Shown here: positions 51,086-60,790 of the stretch, in pieces
Layout: each line of letters starts with the position of its first letter
Numbering within the stretch: position 1 is the stretch's first letter
NCBI RefSeq assembly: GCF_000971155.1
Contig: NZ_BBLX01000006.1
Location: 165,833-229,832, forward strand
Length of the DNA: 64,000 nt
From: Demequina maris
GTDB taxonomy: Bacteria; Actinomycetota; Actinomycetes; Actinomycetales; Demequinaceae
Direction: 5' to 3'
The notes under the pieces: model-generated
What the model saw: the letters and a program-made list of their open reading frames with translations, nothing else
Databases searched by the model: none
Told to the model about the DNA's origin: nothing
Position numbers and translations under genes: made by a program

Positions 51086-52426
51086 ATGCCACGCATCCGC
51101 ACGATCCTGCTCGCCGGCGCCGCCACCGTGGCCGTCGGCATCACCGCCGCCTACTGGTACGAGCGACCGCTGCTCGTCACCGGCACCGGGTACGCCGCCC
51201 ACAACGCGTGCGCGCTCGAGGCGATCGCCGGACGGGACGATGCGGCGGACGACCTGCCGCCGAACCCCCTGGTGCCCGTCATGCGCACCGAGGTGGCGTC
51301 GGACGGCAGCGGCGCCAGCGCGGGCGTGTTCGGGGTGCTGGCCGGTCAGGACGCGTGGGCGACCGTGGGCTACGGCTGCACGCTCGCGTCCGAGCGTCCC
51401 ACCGGCCTCCCGGAGCCGACCGCGGTCACCGCCGACGCCAACCCGTACGCGGCCTCGCCCCTCGTCACCAGCGACGATGCGGCGGTCGCCGACGCCCTGG
51501 CGTACGGCTTCGGCGACGACCTCGGTGAGGAGGAGCGCGCGGCACTGGGCACCCGCGGGGTCGTCGTGCTCAAGGACGGCGCGCTCGTGGCGGAGCGCTA
51601 CGCGGACGGCTTCGGACCGGAGACCCCGCAGCTGGGCTGGTCGATGACGAAGAGCGTCACCAACCTGCTGGTGGGACGGCTCGTGGAGCAGGGGGAGGTG
51701 TCGCTCGACGACGACCACCTCGTGGACGCGTGGACGGACGAGCGTTCCGCGATCACCATCCGGCAGCTCATGCAGATGACGAGCGGGCTGGAGTGGGACG
51801 AGACCTACGATCTCGGCACCCCGATCACCCGGATGCTGTACCTCGAGCCCGACATGGGCGCGTACGTCGCCTCGCAGGAGCTCGCGCATTCTCCTGGGTC
51901 CTACCTCCAGTACTCGAGCGGCTCGACGACCCTGCTGTGCGACGTCGTGACCGACGGCCGCGGGGGAGCGGACCTGCCCCGCCGCGAGCTGTTCGCCCCG
52001 CTGGGGCTGGGGAGCGCGGTGCTCGAGGCCGACGCGTCCGGCACCCCGGTGTGCGGCTCGTACATGTGGGCGACGCCGCGCGAGTGGGCCAGCGTGGGCC
52101 AGTTCGTGCTGCAGGACGGCGTGTGGGACGGAGAGCGGCTGCTGCCCGAGGGGTGGATGGCCGCGTCCACGGTCGCGGTCGACACCGAGATCGAGCCCGG
52201 CTCCGACGGCTACGCGTCCGGCTGGTGGTCGAACACGCGCGCGGACGGCTCCGTGATCGACGAGGAGCTGCCGGCGGACACGTACTTCGCGTCCGGCCAC
52301 GACGGTCAGAAGGTGGTCGTGGTGCCGTCCGAGGGCGTGGTGATCGCACGGCTCGGGTTCACGCCGGAGGCCGACGACAACCGCATCGTCGCGATGGCCG
52401 GCGCGCTCGTCGACGCGGTGCGGTAG
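51086..52426 (+). CDS. serine hydrolase, beta-lactamase (class C/NylB-like) family
   Basis: A 446-residue protein with one N-terminal membrane segment (about residues 5-25), so anchored with its body outside. The SxxK motif is SMTKS near residue 188, and the YxS-type motif is YSSGS, followed by SGHDGQKVVVVP near the end in place of the KTG motif. The layout matches 6-aminohexanoate-dimer hydrolase/esterase EstB-like enzymes rather than true beta-lactamases. It may hydrolyse peptides or esters in the envelope. A 150-base gap precedes it. Confidence 0.82.
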   Translation: MPRIRTILLAGAATVAVGITAAYWYERPLLVTGTGYAAHNACALEAIAGRDDAADDLPPNPLVPVMRTEVASDGSGASAGVFGVLAGQDAWATVGYGCTLASERPTGLPEPTAVTADANPYAASPLVTSDDAAVADALAYGFGDDLGEEERAALGTRGVVVLKDGALVAERYADGFGPETPQLGWSMTKSVTNLLVGRLVEQGEVSLDDDHLVDAWTDERSAITIRQLMQMTSGLEWDETYDLGTPITRMLYLEPDMGAYVASQELAHSPGSYLQYSSGSTTLLCDVVTDGRGGADLPRRELFAPLGLGSAVLEADASGTPVCGSYMWATPREWASVGQFVLQDGVWDGERLLPEGWMAASTVAVDTEIEPGSDGYASGWWSNTRADGSVIDEELPADTYFASGHDGQKVVVVPSEGVVIARLGFTPEADDNRIVAMAGALVDAVR

Positions 52427-52430
52427 GACG

Positions 52431-53027
52431 ATGGCCGCTCGCCCCGCCACGGCGGACGACCTGGACGCGGTGGTCGACACCGTCGCTCTGGCCTTCGCGC
52501 ACGACCCCGTGTGGGAGGTGGCCCTAGCGCGGCCCGACGGGGCGCTGGACCACATCCCGGCGTTCTGGCGGTTCTTCGTCGACGGGGCGATGCGCCACGG
52601 GACGGTGTGGGTCTCGGGCGAGGCCGACGCGGTCTCGGTGTGGCTCCCCGACGGCGAGCCCGAGATGTCCGAGGACCAGGCGGAGGCACTGCGTCGCCAC
52701 CTCGACGCGTCCCTGCCGGCGTCCCGGGTCGCGGACCTCCTCACGCTGTGGTCCCGGTTCGAGGAGCATCGTGCCCTCCGCCCGCCGCACGCCTACCTGA
52801 ACCTGCTCGCGACGCACCCGCGCGCGGCGGGCCGGGGGCTCGGCATGGCGCACCTGGCGGCCGACCTCGAGCGCTGGGACGCGCAGGGCATGCCCACCTA
52901 CCTCGAGTCGAGCAACCCGGCCAACAACGCCCGCTACGCCCGTCACGGCTACGTCGAGGCGGGCCGGTTCCCCACCGTGATCGACCAGTCGCCGGTGACG
53001 CTGATGTGGAGGGCCGTCGGGGGTTGA
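52431..53027 (+). CDS. GNAT family N-acetyltransferase
   Basis: A 198-residue acetyltransferase. The N-terminal half is variable; the acetyl-CoA site is LLATHPRAAGRGLGMAHLAADLE, followed by TYLESSNPANNARYARHGYVEAGRF, the typical end of the domain. Its start is four bases after the stop of the serine hydrolase gene, so they are probably co-transcribed. The substrate is unknown. Confidence 0.82.
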   Translation: MAARPATADDLDAVVDTVALAFAHDPVWEVALARPDGALDHIPAFWRFFVDGAMRHGTVWVSGEADAVSVWLPDGEPEMSEDQAEALRRHLDASLPASRVADLLTLWSRFEEHRALRPPHAYLNLLATHPRAAGRGLGMAHLAADLERWDAQGMPTYLESSNPANNARYARHGYVEAGRFPTVIDQSPVTLMWRAVGG

Positions 53028-53062
53028 CCCGTCGCGTCCGCCGCGTGCCCGCGCCCCCGGCT

Positions 53063-53128
53063 GCGCTCCGCTGACACATGGGCGCCGTTTTCGGCCCAGA
53101 ATCGTGGACCCATGTGTCAGTGGAGCGC
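53063..53128. terminator. long hairpin between convergent genes
   Basis: A 20-base arm at 53063-53082 (ending CTGACACATGGG) pairs with 53109-53128 at 19 Watson-Crick positions plus one G-T, around a 26-base loop. It follows the GNAT gene and precedes a second hairpin. It is longer than a normal terminator and resembles the inverted repeat at 20812-20893. Confidence 0.6.
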
Positions 53129-53154
53129 GGGGACGGGCGTCCCGGGAAAGCGGA

Positions 53155-53186
53155 AGGCCCGCCACCCCTGACGGGATGGCGGGCCT
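53155..53186. terminator. hairpin terminator of glnA1
   Basis: AGGCCCGCCA (53155-53164) pairs perfectly with TGGCGGGCCT (53177-53186), loop 12 bases. It lies 23 bases beyond the glnA1 stop on its strand and can also serve the convergent GNAT gene. Confidence 0.75.
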
Positions 53187-53209
53187 CCGAAGAGCGCTAC
53201 GAGAGCTGC

Positions 53210-54643
53210 TTAGCAGTCGTAGTAGAGCTCGAACTCGTGCGGGTGCGGACGGAAGCGCAGCGGGTCGATCTCCTGCGTGCGCTTGAGGTCGATCCACATC
53301 TCGATGAGGTCCTCGGTGAACACGCCACCCTCGGTGAGGAAGCCGTGGTCCGCCTCGAGGGCGTCGAGCACCGCGGGGAGCGAGGCCGGCACCTGCTGGA
53401 TCTGGGCGTGCTCCTCCGGGGGCAGCTCGTACAGGTCCTTGTCGACCGGGGCCGGGGGCTCGATGCGGTTCTTGATGCCGTCGATGCCGGCCATCAGGAG
53501 CGCAGCGAACGCGAGGTACGGGTTCGACGACGGGTCGGGCGCGCGGAACTCGATGCGCTTGGCCTTCGGGTTCGAGCCGGTGATCGGGATGCGGACCGCG
53601 GCGGAGCGGTTACGCGCCGAGTACACCAGGTTGACCGGGGCCTCGTAGCCCGGCACGAGGCGGTGGTACGAGTTGACCGTCGGGTTGGTGAACGCGAGCA
53701 GCGACGGCGCGTGCTTCAGGATGCCGCCGATGTACCAGCGGGCGATGTCCGAGAGGCCGCCGTAGCCCGACTCGTCGTAGAAGAGCGGCTCGCCGTTCTT
53801 CCAGATCGACTGGTGCACGTGCATGCCCGAGCCGTTGTCGCCGAAGAGCGGCTTCGGCATGAAGGTCACCGTCTTGCCCGCGCGCCACGCGACGTTCTTG
53901 ACGACGTACTTGAACTTCTGGATGTCGTCGCCCGCGTGCAGCAGCGTGTTGAAGCGGTAGTTGATCTCCTGCTGGCCGGCGGTGCCCACCTCGTGGTGCG
54001 CGCGCTCGAGCTCGAGGCCGACCTCGCCGAGGACCTTGCACATCTCGTCGCGGAGGTCCGCGAACTGGTCGCCGGGGGAGACGGGGAAGTAGCCGCCCTT
54101 GTAGCGCGTCTTGTAGCCGCGGTTCGGGGTGCCGTCCTGCTCGAACTCCTTGCCGGTGTTCCACCAGGCCTCGGAGGAGTCGATGTGGTAGTAGCCCTCG
54201 TTCTGCGCGGTGTCGAAGCGCACCGAGTCGAAGATGAAGAACTCGGCCTCGGGCGCGAAGAACGCGGTGTCGCCGATGCCGGTGGACTTCAGGTACTCCA
54301 CGGCCTTCGCCGCGATGTTGCGGGGGTCGCGCGAGTAGGGCTCGTTCGTGAACGGGTCCACGATCGAGAAGTTGATGACGAGCGTCTTCGCCGTGCGGAA
54401 CGGGTCGATGAACGCGGTGGCGACATCCGGCAGCAGCTTCATGTCGGACTCGTTGATCGCCTGGAAGCCGCGGATCGACGAACCGTCGAACATCGCGCCC
54501 TCGGTGAACACGTCCTCGGTGAACTGCGACGCGGGGATGTTGAAGTGCTGCATCTGGCCGGGCAGGTCGCAGAAGCGGATGTCGACGAACTCGACGCCCT
54601 CGTTCTTCACATACTCGATCGCCTCGTTGGCGTCTTTGAACAT
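53210..54643 (-). CDS. glnA: glutamine synthetase, type I (GlnA1)
   Basis: A 477-residue dodecameric GSI-beta enzyme, the main ammonia-assimilating glutamine synthetase. [44 protein letters not shown] and NRSAAVRIP are all present. The adenylylation loop [11 protein letters not shown] carries the Tyr that GlnE modifies (about residue 405). AAGGAG precedes ATG 54643 by six bases. A perfect GlnR box lies 85-100 bases upstream, so transcription is nitrogen-regulated and activity is GlnE-regulated. Confidence 0.95.
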   Translation of the reverse strand: MFKDANEAIEYVKNEGVEFVDIRFCDLPGQMQHFNIPASQFTEDVFTEGAMFDGSSIRGFQAINESDMKLLPDVATAFIDPFRTAKTLVINFSIVDPFTNEPYSRDPRNIAAKAVEYLKSTGIGDTAFFAPEAEFFIFDSVRFDTAQNEGYYHIDSSEAWWNTGKEFEQDGTPNRGYKTRYKGGYFPVSPGDQFADLRDEMCKVLGEVGLELERAHHEVGTAGQQEINYRFNTLLHAGDDIQKFKYVVKNVAWRAGKTVTFMPKPLFGDNGSGMHVHQSIWKNGEPLFYDESGYGGLSDIARWYIGGILKHAPSLLAFTNPTVNSYHRLVPGYEAPVNLVYSARNRSAAVRIPITGSNPKAKRIEFRAPDPSSNPYLAFAALLMAGIDGIKNRIEPPAPVDKDLYELPPEEHAQIQQVPASLPAVLDALEADHGFLTEGGVFTEDLIEMWIDLKRTQEIDPLRFRPHPHEFELYYDC

Positions 54644-54727
54644 CCGGTACTCCTTGAAGAGGTTGGACAGGCCTTCGGTGGCACCTCACACCCTAGGGGC
54701 GCTCCGTTGCCTGCGCATACACGCGAT

Positions 54728-54743
54728 GTTTCGAGAGTGTTAC
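54728..54743 (-). promoter_or_regulatory. GlnR box upstream of glnA1
   Basis: Read on the minus strand the site is GTAAC-ACTCTC-GAAAC, an exact match to the actinobacterial GlnR consensus gTnAC-n6-GaAAC. It sits 85 bases before the glnA1 start, the usual place for this nitrogen regulator. The glnR gene itself is not in the window. Confidence 0.85.
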
Positions 54744-54785
54744 ATGTGGCACCCCTCGCGGGGTGGTATCGGAAGGGGCCTCCGG

Positions 54786-54824
54786 CGGGACGATGCGACG
54801 GCCGGGCGGGCGCGCATCGTCCCG
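54786..54824. repeat. inverted pair of the GACGATGCG motif
   Basis: CGGGACGATGCG (54786-54797) and its exact reverse complement CGCATCGTCCCG (54813-54824) flank 15 bases, 14 bases before the RDD start. This forms a 12-bp hairpin from two copies of the window-wide repeated word. Confidence 0.65.
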
Positions 54825-54837
54825 TTAGGCTTGCTCG

Positions 54838-55266
54838 GTGACCGAGCAGACCGTGCCCTCCGCCCTCGTCCCGCGCCGCCTCGCCGGCATCGCCATCGAC
54901 TGGGTGCTGTGCCTCCTGATCTCGTCGGCGTTCTTCCCGGACCCGTCCTACGCGACCGAGGGCGTCACCGGTATCGAGCGGGCCCTGCTCGCCGGCGTGC
55001 CGTTCGCGACGCTCGCGGTGTGGGCCGTCCAGCACCTGCTGCTGGTGTCGACCCTCGGCACCACGATCGGGCACCGCCTCATGGGCGTGCGCGTGGTGCG
55101 CGAGGACGGCGCGCTCGCCGTCGGCTTCGGCAAGGCCGCGATCCGCACCGGGCTGCTCGCGCTCGTCATCCCCGCGGTCGTGTGGGGACCCGACGGGCGC
55201 GGGCTCCACGACCGCCTCGCCGGCACCCGCGTGGTGCGCGTCGGGGGAGAGAGGACCTCGTCATGA
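54838..55266 (+). CDS. RDD family membrane protein
   Basis: A 142-residue protein with three or four hydrophobic segments. The RDD signature is RRLAGIAIDWVLC at the N-terminus (Arg-Asp pattern) and GTTIGHRLMGVRVVREDG in the middle, ending in GLHDRLAGTRVV. RDD proteins are poorly characterised; some are Na+/H+ antiporters. The gene lies next to glnA1 as in mycobacteria (Rv2219A-glnA1). GTG 54838 is the start; the stop overlaps the HAD gene as ATGA. Confidence 0.82.
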   Translation: MTEQTVPSALVPRRLAGIAIDWVLCLLISSAFFPDPSYATEGVTGIERALLAGVPFATLAVWAVQHLLLVSTLGTTIGHRLMGVRVVREDGALAVGFGKAAIRTGLLALVIPAVVWGPDGRGLHDRLAGTRVVRVGGERTSS

Positions 55267-55907
55267 TCGAGCTCGACGTCGCCGCCGTGCTGCTGGACAT
55301 GGACGGCACGCTCATCGACTCCACCGCCACCGTCGACGTGGTGTGGAGCGACTTCGCCCGCCAGGCCGGGTTCGACGTCGCCGACGTGCTCGCGTACGTC
55401 CACGGCGTGCCCGCGCGCGCCACGCTCCGCCACTTCCTCGGCGAGGAGGCGGACATCGAGCCGTGGTACCGCCGCATCGAGGAGTGGGAGAACGAGCGCT
55501 TCGACGCGGACGTCGAGATCCCCGGCGCGGTCGCCGCGGTGCACGACCTCCCGGCGGGCCGCTGGGCCGTCGTCACCTCCGCGGTCCGCGACGCCGCGCT
55601 GCGGCGCATGGGTCGCCTCGGCTTCCCCGAGGTCGCCACGCTCATCGCGGCCGAGGACGTCGAGCACGGCAAGCCCGACCCGGAGCCCTACCGCCGCGGC
55701 GCCGACGCGCTCGGCTTCGACGTCGAGGACTGCGTGGTGCTCGAGGACTCCGACGCGGGCATCCGCGCGGCCAGGGCCGCCGGAGCGACCGTGATCGTGG
55801 TGGGATCGCTCGCAACCCCGGCCACCGAGGGGCTGGTGCGGGTGCGCGACCTCACCGAGGTGCGCTTCGGCTCGACCGCGACCGGGGTGAGCGTCGCGAT
55901 CGGCTGA
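55263..55907 (+). CDS. HAD superfamily phosphatase
   Basis: A 214-residue haloacid-dehalogenase-type phosphatase. Motif I is LLDMDGTLID (Asp12, Asp14), motif II VVTSA, motif III Lys in HGKPDPEPY and motif IV VLEDSDAGIRAA. It has an alpha-helical cap, as in beta-phosphoglucomutase and sugar-phosphate phosphatases such as GPP/DOG. It probably dephosphorylates a sugar phosphate. It is coupled to the RDD gene by ATGA. Confidence 0.88.
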   Translation: MIELDVAAVLLDMDGTLIDSTATVDVVWSDFARQAGFDVADVLAYVHGVPARATLRHFLGEEADIEPWYRRIEEWENERFDADVEIPGAVAAVHDLPAGRWAVVTSAVRDAALRRMGRLGFPEVATLIAAEDVEHGKPDPEPYRRGADALGFDVEDCVVLEDSDAGIRAARAAGATVIVVGSLATPATEGLVRVRDLTEVRFGSTATGVSVAIG

Positions 55908-55909
55908 CC

Positions 55910-55972
55910 GGCGTCGCTGAACTCCCCGCAGGAGTCCCAGAAAGCGAAAAACCGTCCGTGAGCTCCCCGCAG
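55910..55972. repeat. interspersed intergenic repeat, copy 2
   Basis: GCGTCGCTGAACTCCCCGCAGGAGTCCCA followed by AAACCGTCCGTGAGCTCCCCGCA repeats the two-unit block at 13735-13797 with few mismatches. It begins three bases after the HAD stop, and its second half forms one arm of the terminator at 55951-55987. Confidence 0.65.
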
Positions 55973-55987
55973 GGGGTCACGGACGGT
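55951..55987 (-). terminator. intrinsic terminator of the DUF4191 gene
   Basis: ACCGTCCGTGA (55951-55961) pairs perfectly with TCACGGACGGT (55977-55987). Read leftward, the stem is followed by TTTTT, a classical intrinsic terminator that is rare in this window. It lies 17 bases beyond the DUF4191 stop. Confidence 0.8.
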
Positions 55988-56003
55988 CTCCGACAGGGGT
56001 GGC

Positions 56004-56708
56004 TCAGCGGCCGCGCATGCCCTTGCGGTCGGGACGCGCGCGCACCGGGTCGATGCCCTTGGGCATCGGGGGCTTCGCGCCGCCGATCGCCTTGAGGCGC
56101 GCCTCGACCGTCGGGCGGTCGTTGCGGCCCAGGGCCTTCTTGGTGCGGCGGATGGCCTTGGTGAGGCCCGCGAGGCGCACCTCGCCCTCGCCGGTGCCGA
56201 CGTAGATGATCGTGACCGGGACACCCGGCACGAGCTTCTCGATGCGCTTCTTGGACTGCTCGGCGGGCTTGTGGATGATCGAGCCGCCCTCGGCGAGCAG
56301 CAGGATGCCGCCCTTGCCGACGCCCTGGAACACGACGCCCTTGCCGCGCGTGTCCATGTTCACCGGCTGGTCCTCGAACTTCCAGCCCGAGCGGATGGTC
56401 TGGGCGACCGCGAGCGACGCGCCGGTCTGGCCCTCCATACGCATGAACGCGTTGCGCTCGAAGCGGCGGGTGAGGAAGTACATCGCCCCCAGCGCGGCCG
56501 TGAGCACGCCGAAGATCGACGCGTAGATGATCGCAGCGGTGCCGCCGACCAGCAGGCCGATCAGCACCGCGAGCGCGATGCCGCCGATGAGGATGGCGAG
56601 GATGCCGGGCAGCAGGTACTTGTCGTGCGGGGCCGTGACCTTGTACGCCTGGATGATCAGGGAGTACCAGCGCTGCTTCTTGGGCTTCGGTGCGTCGTTC
56701 TTAGCCAT
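56004..56708 (-). CDS. DUF4191 membrane protein
   Basis: A 234-residue protein with two adjacent hydrophobic helices (about residues 33-55 and 58-80) after a basic N-terminus, then a soluble domain (VFQGVGKGGILLLAEG) and an Arg/Lys-rich C-terminal end. It is the actinobacterial DUF4191 family (Rv2219-like), always near lipA/lipB and glnA1. Its function is unknown; the two-helix hairpin suggests a peripheral membrane role. It reads the same way as lipB-lipA but starts about 70 bases downstream of lipA. Confidence 0.85.
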   Translation of the reverse strand: MAKNDAPKPKKQRWYSLIIQAYKVTAPHDKYLLPGILAILIGGIALAVLIGLLVGGTAAIIYASIFGVLTAALGAMYFLTRRFERNAFMRMEGQTGASLAVAQTIRSGWKFEDQPVNMDTRGKGVVFQGVGKGGILLLAEGGSIIHKPAEQSKKRIEKLVPGVPVTIIYVGTGEGEVRLAGLTKAIRRTKKALGRNDRPTVEARLKAIGGAKPPMPKGIDPVRARPDRKGMRGR

Positions 56709-56780
56709 GATGCGGCACAGTCTAGTCGCAGCCGGCGCGCGCTCAGGGACGGCCCCGGCGGCCGCGGGACGATGCGCCGA

Positions 56781-57797
56781 TCAGCCGAGCTCGGGACGCG
56801 CCTTGAGCAGCGCGGACGCCTCCTGGCGCGACTCGGTCTCCTCGCCGAGGTGCGCGAGCGACGCGGGGATGGGACGACCCTTGCGCTTCATCGCCTGGCC
56901 CCAGAGGCGGCCGGCGCGGTACGAGGAGCGCACGAGCGGGCCGGACATGACGCCCAGGAAGCCGATCTCCTCGGCGACGTCCGACAGCTCGACGAACTCC
57001 TGCGGCTTGACCCAGCGGTCCACGGGGTGGTGGCGCGGGGAGGGGCGCAGGTACTGGGTGATGGTGATGAGGTCGCAGCCGGCGGCGTGCAGGTCGCGCA
57101 GCGCCTCGACCGCCTCGTCGAACGTCTCGCCCATGCCGAGGATGAGGTTCGACTTGGTGACCAGGCCGTCCTCCTGCGCCGCGGTGAGCACCGACAGCGA
57201 CCGCTCGTAGCGGAAGCCGGGACGGATGCGCTTGAAGACGCGGGGCACGGTCTCGAGGTTGTGCGCGAGCACCTCGGGGCGCGACGAGAACACCTCGGCG
57301 AGCTGGTCGGGGTCCGCGTTGAAGTCGGGGATGAGGAGCTCGACGCCCACGCCCGGGTTGAGGGTGTGGATCTGGCGCACGGTCTCCGCGTAGAGCCAGG
57401 CACCGCCGTCCTCGAGGTCGTCGCGGGCCACGCCCGTGACGGTCGAGTACTTGAGGCCCATCTGCTGGACGGACTCCGCGACGCGGCGCGGCTCGTCCGC
57501 GTCGAAGTCCGCGGGCTTGCCGGTGTCGATCTGGCAGAAGTCGCAGCGGCGCGTGCACTGGTCGCCGCCGATGAGGAACGTCGCCTCGCGGTCCTCCCAG
57601 CACTCGAAGATGTTGGGGCAGCCCGCCTCCTCGCACACGGTGTGGAGGCCGCCGGTCTTCACCAGGCCCTTGAGGTCCTTGTACTCGGGACCCATGGTCG
57701 CCTTGGTGCGGATCCACTCGGGCTTGCGCTCGATGGGGACGGCGGCGTTGCGGGCCTCGACGCGCAGCATCTTGCGGCCCTCGGGGGCGATGGTCAC
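56781..57797 (-). CDS. lipA: lipoyl synthase
   Basis: A 338-residue radical-SAM enzyme inserting two sulfurs into octanoyl groups to make lipoate. Auxiliary-cluster cysteines Cys55, Cys60 and Cys66 ([12 protein letters not shown]) and the radical-SAM CxxxCxxC Cys81, Cys85 and Cys88 (CTRRCDFC) are all present, with the C-terminal RSSYRAG that binds the auxiliary cluster. GTG 57797 overlaps the lipB stop (GTGA) and follows GAAGGAG. It serves the 2-oxoacid dehydrogenases, such as SucB encoded at the end of the window. Confidence 0.95.
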   Translation of the reverse strand: MTIAPEGRKMLRVEARNAAVPIERKPEWIRTKATMGPEYKDLKGLVKTGGLHTVCEEAGCPNIFECWEDREATFLIGGDQCTRRCDFCQIDTGKPADFDADEPRRVAESVQQMGLKYSTVTGVARDDLEDGGAWLYAETVRQIHTLNPGVGVELLIPDFNADPDQLAEVFSSRPEVLAHNLETVPRVFKRIRPGFRYERSLSVLTAAQEDGLVTKSNLILGMGETFDEAVEALRDLHAAGCDLITITQYLRPSPRHHPVDRWVKPQEFVELSDVAEEIGFLGVMSGPLVRSSYRAGRLWGQAMKRKGRPIPASLAHLGEETESRQEASALLKARPELG

Positions 57798-58486
57798 ACG
57801 GGCTCCTTCGTGGGGAGGTCGGACGATGCGCCGGTGGGCGCCTGGGCCCACCTTACGTCGGCGAGGGCGGCTTCCAGGAATCGCACCGTCGGCTCGACGG
57901 CCTCGGCGAGCGGCACGTCGCGTCCCAGCTCGGCGGACAGGGAGGTCACGTCGGCGTCGGAGATGCCGCACGGGACGATGCGGTCGAACCAGCCGAGGTC
58001 GGGCGTGCAGTTGAGCGCGAAGCCGTGCATCGTCACGCCCTTGGCCACGCGCACGCCGATCGCGCAGATCTTCCGCTCGCGACGCTCGTCCGTCCCGGGC
58101 AGCCACACGCCGGAGCGGTCCTCGACGCGCATCGTCTCGAGGCCGAACGACGCGCACACGTCCATGACCGCCTGCTCGAGGGAACGTACGTAGCGCACCA
58201 CATCGACGGGCTCCGCGAGCCGCACGATCGGGTAGCCGACCAGCTGGCCCGGGCCGTGCCACGTGATGCGGCCGCCGCGGTCGACATCCACCACCGGGGT
58301 GCCGTCCACGGGACGGTCCCACGCGGCCGTGCGCTTGCCCGCGGTGTAGACGGGTTCGTGCTCGACGAGGAGGAGCGTGTCCTCCGACTCGCCGGCGACC
58401 ACCCGGGCATGGATCTCGCGCTGCAGCGCCCACGCCTCCTCGTACGGGACGAGGCGCGTGCCGAGGTCGAGGGGGACGATCTGCAT
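57794..58486 (-). CDS. lipB: octanoyl-[acyl-carrier-protein]:protein N-octanoyltransferase
   Basis: A 230-residue enzyme transferring octanoyl from ACP to lipoyl domains. The catalytic pair Lys139 (RKICAIGV) and Cys173 (IVPCGI) is present, with [17 protein letters not shown] and [10 protein letters not shown]. The frame extends to 58597, but ATG 58486 is the family start. It is coupled to lipA by GTGA and divergent from the MMPL gene. Confidence 0.93.
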   Translation of the reverse strand: MQIVPLDLGTRLVPYEEAWALQREIHARVVAGESEDTLLLVEHEPVYTAGKRTAAWDRPVDGTPVVDVDRGGRITWHGPGQLVGYPIVRLAEPVDVVRYVRSLEQAVMDVCASFGLETMRVEDRSGVWLPGTDERRERKICAIGVRVAKGVTMHGFALNCTPDLGWFDRIVPCGISDADVTSLSAELGRDVPLAEAVEPTVRFLEAALADVRWAQAPTGASSDLPTKEPV

Positions 58487-58550
58487 CACAGGATGGTAAC
58501 TCTTGGCGAGGGTGGGAATACTTCCGGGGGCATCGGGCATCATTCCGGAT

Positions 58551-60737
58551 GTGAAACTACGATCCTGGGCACGTCCCCTGCTCATCGTCCTGGTCATCTT
58601 CGGCTGGCTCTCGATCGGCGGCGCCGGCGGTCAGACGTTCGGCAAGCTCTCCGAGGTGCAGGAGAACGACTCCGCCGCGTTCCTGCCGTCCAGCGCCGAG
58701 TCGACAGAGGCCGCGAACGCGCACGCCGAGTTCGCCCCCACCGAGTCCGTCCCCGCGCTCCTCGCCGTCGAGGGCGGCGCGCAGGACGTCGCGACGGTGC
58801 AGGCGTTCGTCGACGACGTCCTCACCATGCCCCTCGAGGGCGACCCCGAGGGCCGCACCGTCGGCGACGTCACCCTCACCGGCCCGCAGGGCCAGGGGCC
58901 GACGGCGATCCCGTCGGAGGACGGCGAGGCGATCCTCGTGTCCCTCGCGGTCGACGCGGAGGTCTTCGACGAGATGGTCGGCGAGGAGTCGCTCGGCCAG
59001 CTCTACGTCGACACGCTGCGCACCGCGTGGGAGGAGGCCGACACGGGCCTCACCGGCTACGTCACGGGCCCCGCGGGCCTGGTCGCGGATCTCGTCGAGG
59101 CCTTCGGCGGCATCGACGGCATCCTGCTCCTGGTCGCGCTCGGCGTCGTGCTCGTCATCCTGCTGATCGTGTACCGCAGCCCCGTGCTGCCGTTCCTCGT
59201 GCTCGCGACGTCGATGCTCGCGCTCACCGGCGCGATCATCGCGGTCTACGCGCTCGCCTCCGCGGACGTCATCACGCTCAACGGCCAGAGCCAGGGCATC
59301 ATGTTCATCCTCGTCGTGGGTGCCACCACCGACTACGCGCTGCTGCTGGTCGCCCGCTACCGCGAGGAGCTGCTGCGCATCCGCTCGCCCTACTCGGCCC
59401 TCGCGAAGGCGTGGCGCCGCTCGCTCGAGCCCATCGCCGCCTCGGCCGGCACCGTGGTCCTCGGCCTGCTCGTGCTGCTGCTGAGCGACCTCAAGTCCAA
59501 CGCCGCGCTCGGCCCCGCCGGCGCGATCGGCATCGCCGCATCGTTCCTCGCGGCCCTCACGCTGCTGCCCGCGCTGCTGCTCATCGGCGGCAAGCACGCC
59601 CGGGGCGTGTTCTGGCCGGCGATGCCGCGCTACCGCGGCGACGACGCCCACGAGGCCGAGGAGACCATCGAGGCCGTCGAGGCGCGCGCCGGGATCTGGG
59701 GCCGCGTGTCCCGCTTCGTGGACTCGCGTCCGCGCGCGGTGTGGGCCTTCGCGGCGCTCGGCCTCGTCGTGCTCGCAGCCTTCGTGCCCACCTTCAAGTC
59801 GGGCGGCCTGGGCGAGCGCGACATCTTCACCGCGGAGACCGAGTCCGTCACGGGCTTCGAGTTCCTCGAGCAGCACTTCGATGCGGGCGCCACGTCGCCC
59901 ATCCGCGTCATCACCGCCGAGGGCACGGCGCAGGAGGTGCTCGACGCCGTGTCGGGCGTCGACGGCGTCACCGAGGCGTACCTGCTGACCCCCGCGGTCG
60001 CGGCCGGCGCCCCCGCGGGCGCGGTGCCGGAGGACCCGATCGTGGTCGACGGCCGGGTCGAGATCGACGCGGTCACGCAGGTCTCGGCCTCGTCGGCCGA
60101 GGCGCTCGACATCGTCGCCGACGTCCGGTCGGCGGTGCATGCGGTCGACGCCGAGGCGCTCGTGGGCGGCCAGGCGGCCGAGTCCCTCGACACGCGTCTC
60201 ACCAGTGAGCGCGACCTCAAGGTGATCCTCCCGACCATCCTCGCGGTGATCCTCGTGGTGCTCATGCTGCTGCTGCGCTCGATCCTCGCACCGGTGCTCA
60301 TCATCGTGGCGAACGTGCTGAGCTTCGCCGCGACCATGGGACTGTCCGCTCTCGTGTTCAACCACGTGTTCGACTTCCCGGGCACGGACCCCTCGGTGCC
60401 GCTGCTGGGCTTCGTGTTCCTCGTCGCGCTCGGCGTCGACTACTCGATCTTCCTCATGTCGAGGGCGCGCGAGGAGTCGCTCGAGCACGGGGCCCGCCAG
60501 GGCATCCGGCGCGCGCTGGCGGTCACGGGCGGAGTCATCACGTCGGCGGGCATCGTCCTCGCCGCGACCTTCGCGGCGCTGGGCGTGATCCCGCTGATCT
60601 TCCTCGCGCAGATCGCGTTCATCGTCGCCGCGGGCGTGCTCATCGACACGTTCGTGGTGCGCTCGCTGCTGGTGCCTGGCCTCATCGGGGACATCGGCCG
60701 CCGGGCGTGGTGGCCGTCGAAGGCCATCGCGGACTGA
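58551..60737 (+). CDS. MMPL family RND transporter
   Basis: A 728-residue membrane protein in two halves, each with one N-terminal helix, a large outer loop and five more helices. The Asp/Tyr pair of proton-coupling motif is in [20 protein letters not shown] (first half) and [18 protein letters not shown] (second half). MMPL proteins export lipids or drugs; in species without mycolic acids they probably handle other lipophilic compounds. GTG 58551 starts a typical [13 protein letters not shown] sequence; ribosome binding is weak. A strong hairpin follows. Confidence 0.87.
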   Translation: MKLRSWARPLLIVLVIFGWLSIGGAGGQTFGKLSEVQENDSAAFLPSSAESTEAANAHAEFAPTESVPALLAVEGGAQDVATVQAFVDDVLTMPLEGDPEGRTVGDVTLTGPQGQGPTAIPSEDGEAILVSLAVDAEVFDEMVGEESLGQLYVDTLRTAWEEADTGLTGYVTGPAGLVADLVEAFGGIDGILLLVALGVVLVILLIVYRSPVLPFLVLATSMLALTGAIIAVYALASADVITLNGQSQGIMFILVVGATTDYALLLVARYREELLRIRSPYSALAKAWRRSLEPIAASAGTVVLGLLVLLLSDLKSNAALGPAGAIGIAASFLAALTLLPALLLIGGKHARGVFWPAMPRYRGDDAHEAEETIEAVEARAGIWGRVSRFVDSRPRAVWAFAALGLVVLAAFVPTFKSGGLGERDIFTAETESVTGFEFLEQHFDAGATSPIRVITAEGTAQEVLDAVSGVDGVTEAYLLTPAVAAGAPAGAVPEDPIVVDGRVEIDAVTQVSASSAEALDIVADVRSAVHAVDAEALVGGQAAESLDTRLTSERDLKVILPTILAVILVVLMLLLRSILAPVLIIVANVLSFAATMGLSALVFNHVFDFPGTDPSVPLLGFVFLVALGVDYSIFLMSRAREESLEHGARQGIRRALAVTGGVITSAGIVLAATFAALGVIPLIFLAQIAFIVAAGVLIDTFVVRSLLVPGLIGDIGRRAWWPSKAIAD

Positions 60738-60750
60738 CCCTGTGGACAAC

Positions 60751-60790
60751 GCACCCCTCCGCCGTCGCTGATGCGACGGTGGAGGGGTGC
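60751..60790. terminator. 18-bp hairpin after the MMPL gene, covering the next start codon
   Basis: GCACCCCTCCGCCGTCGC (60751-60768) pairs with GCGACGGTGGAGGGGTGC (60773-60790) at 17 positions plus one G-T, loop TGAT. It starts 13 bases after the MMPL stop, as a terminator would. Its right arm also contains the ribosome-site-like GGAGGGG and the presumed GTG start (60787) of the following gene. Confidence 0.75.
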
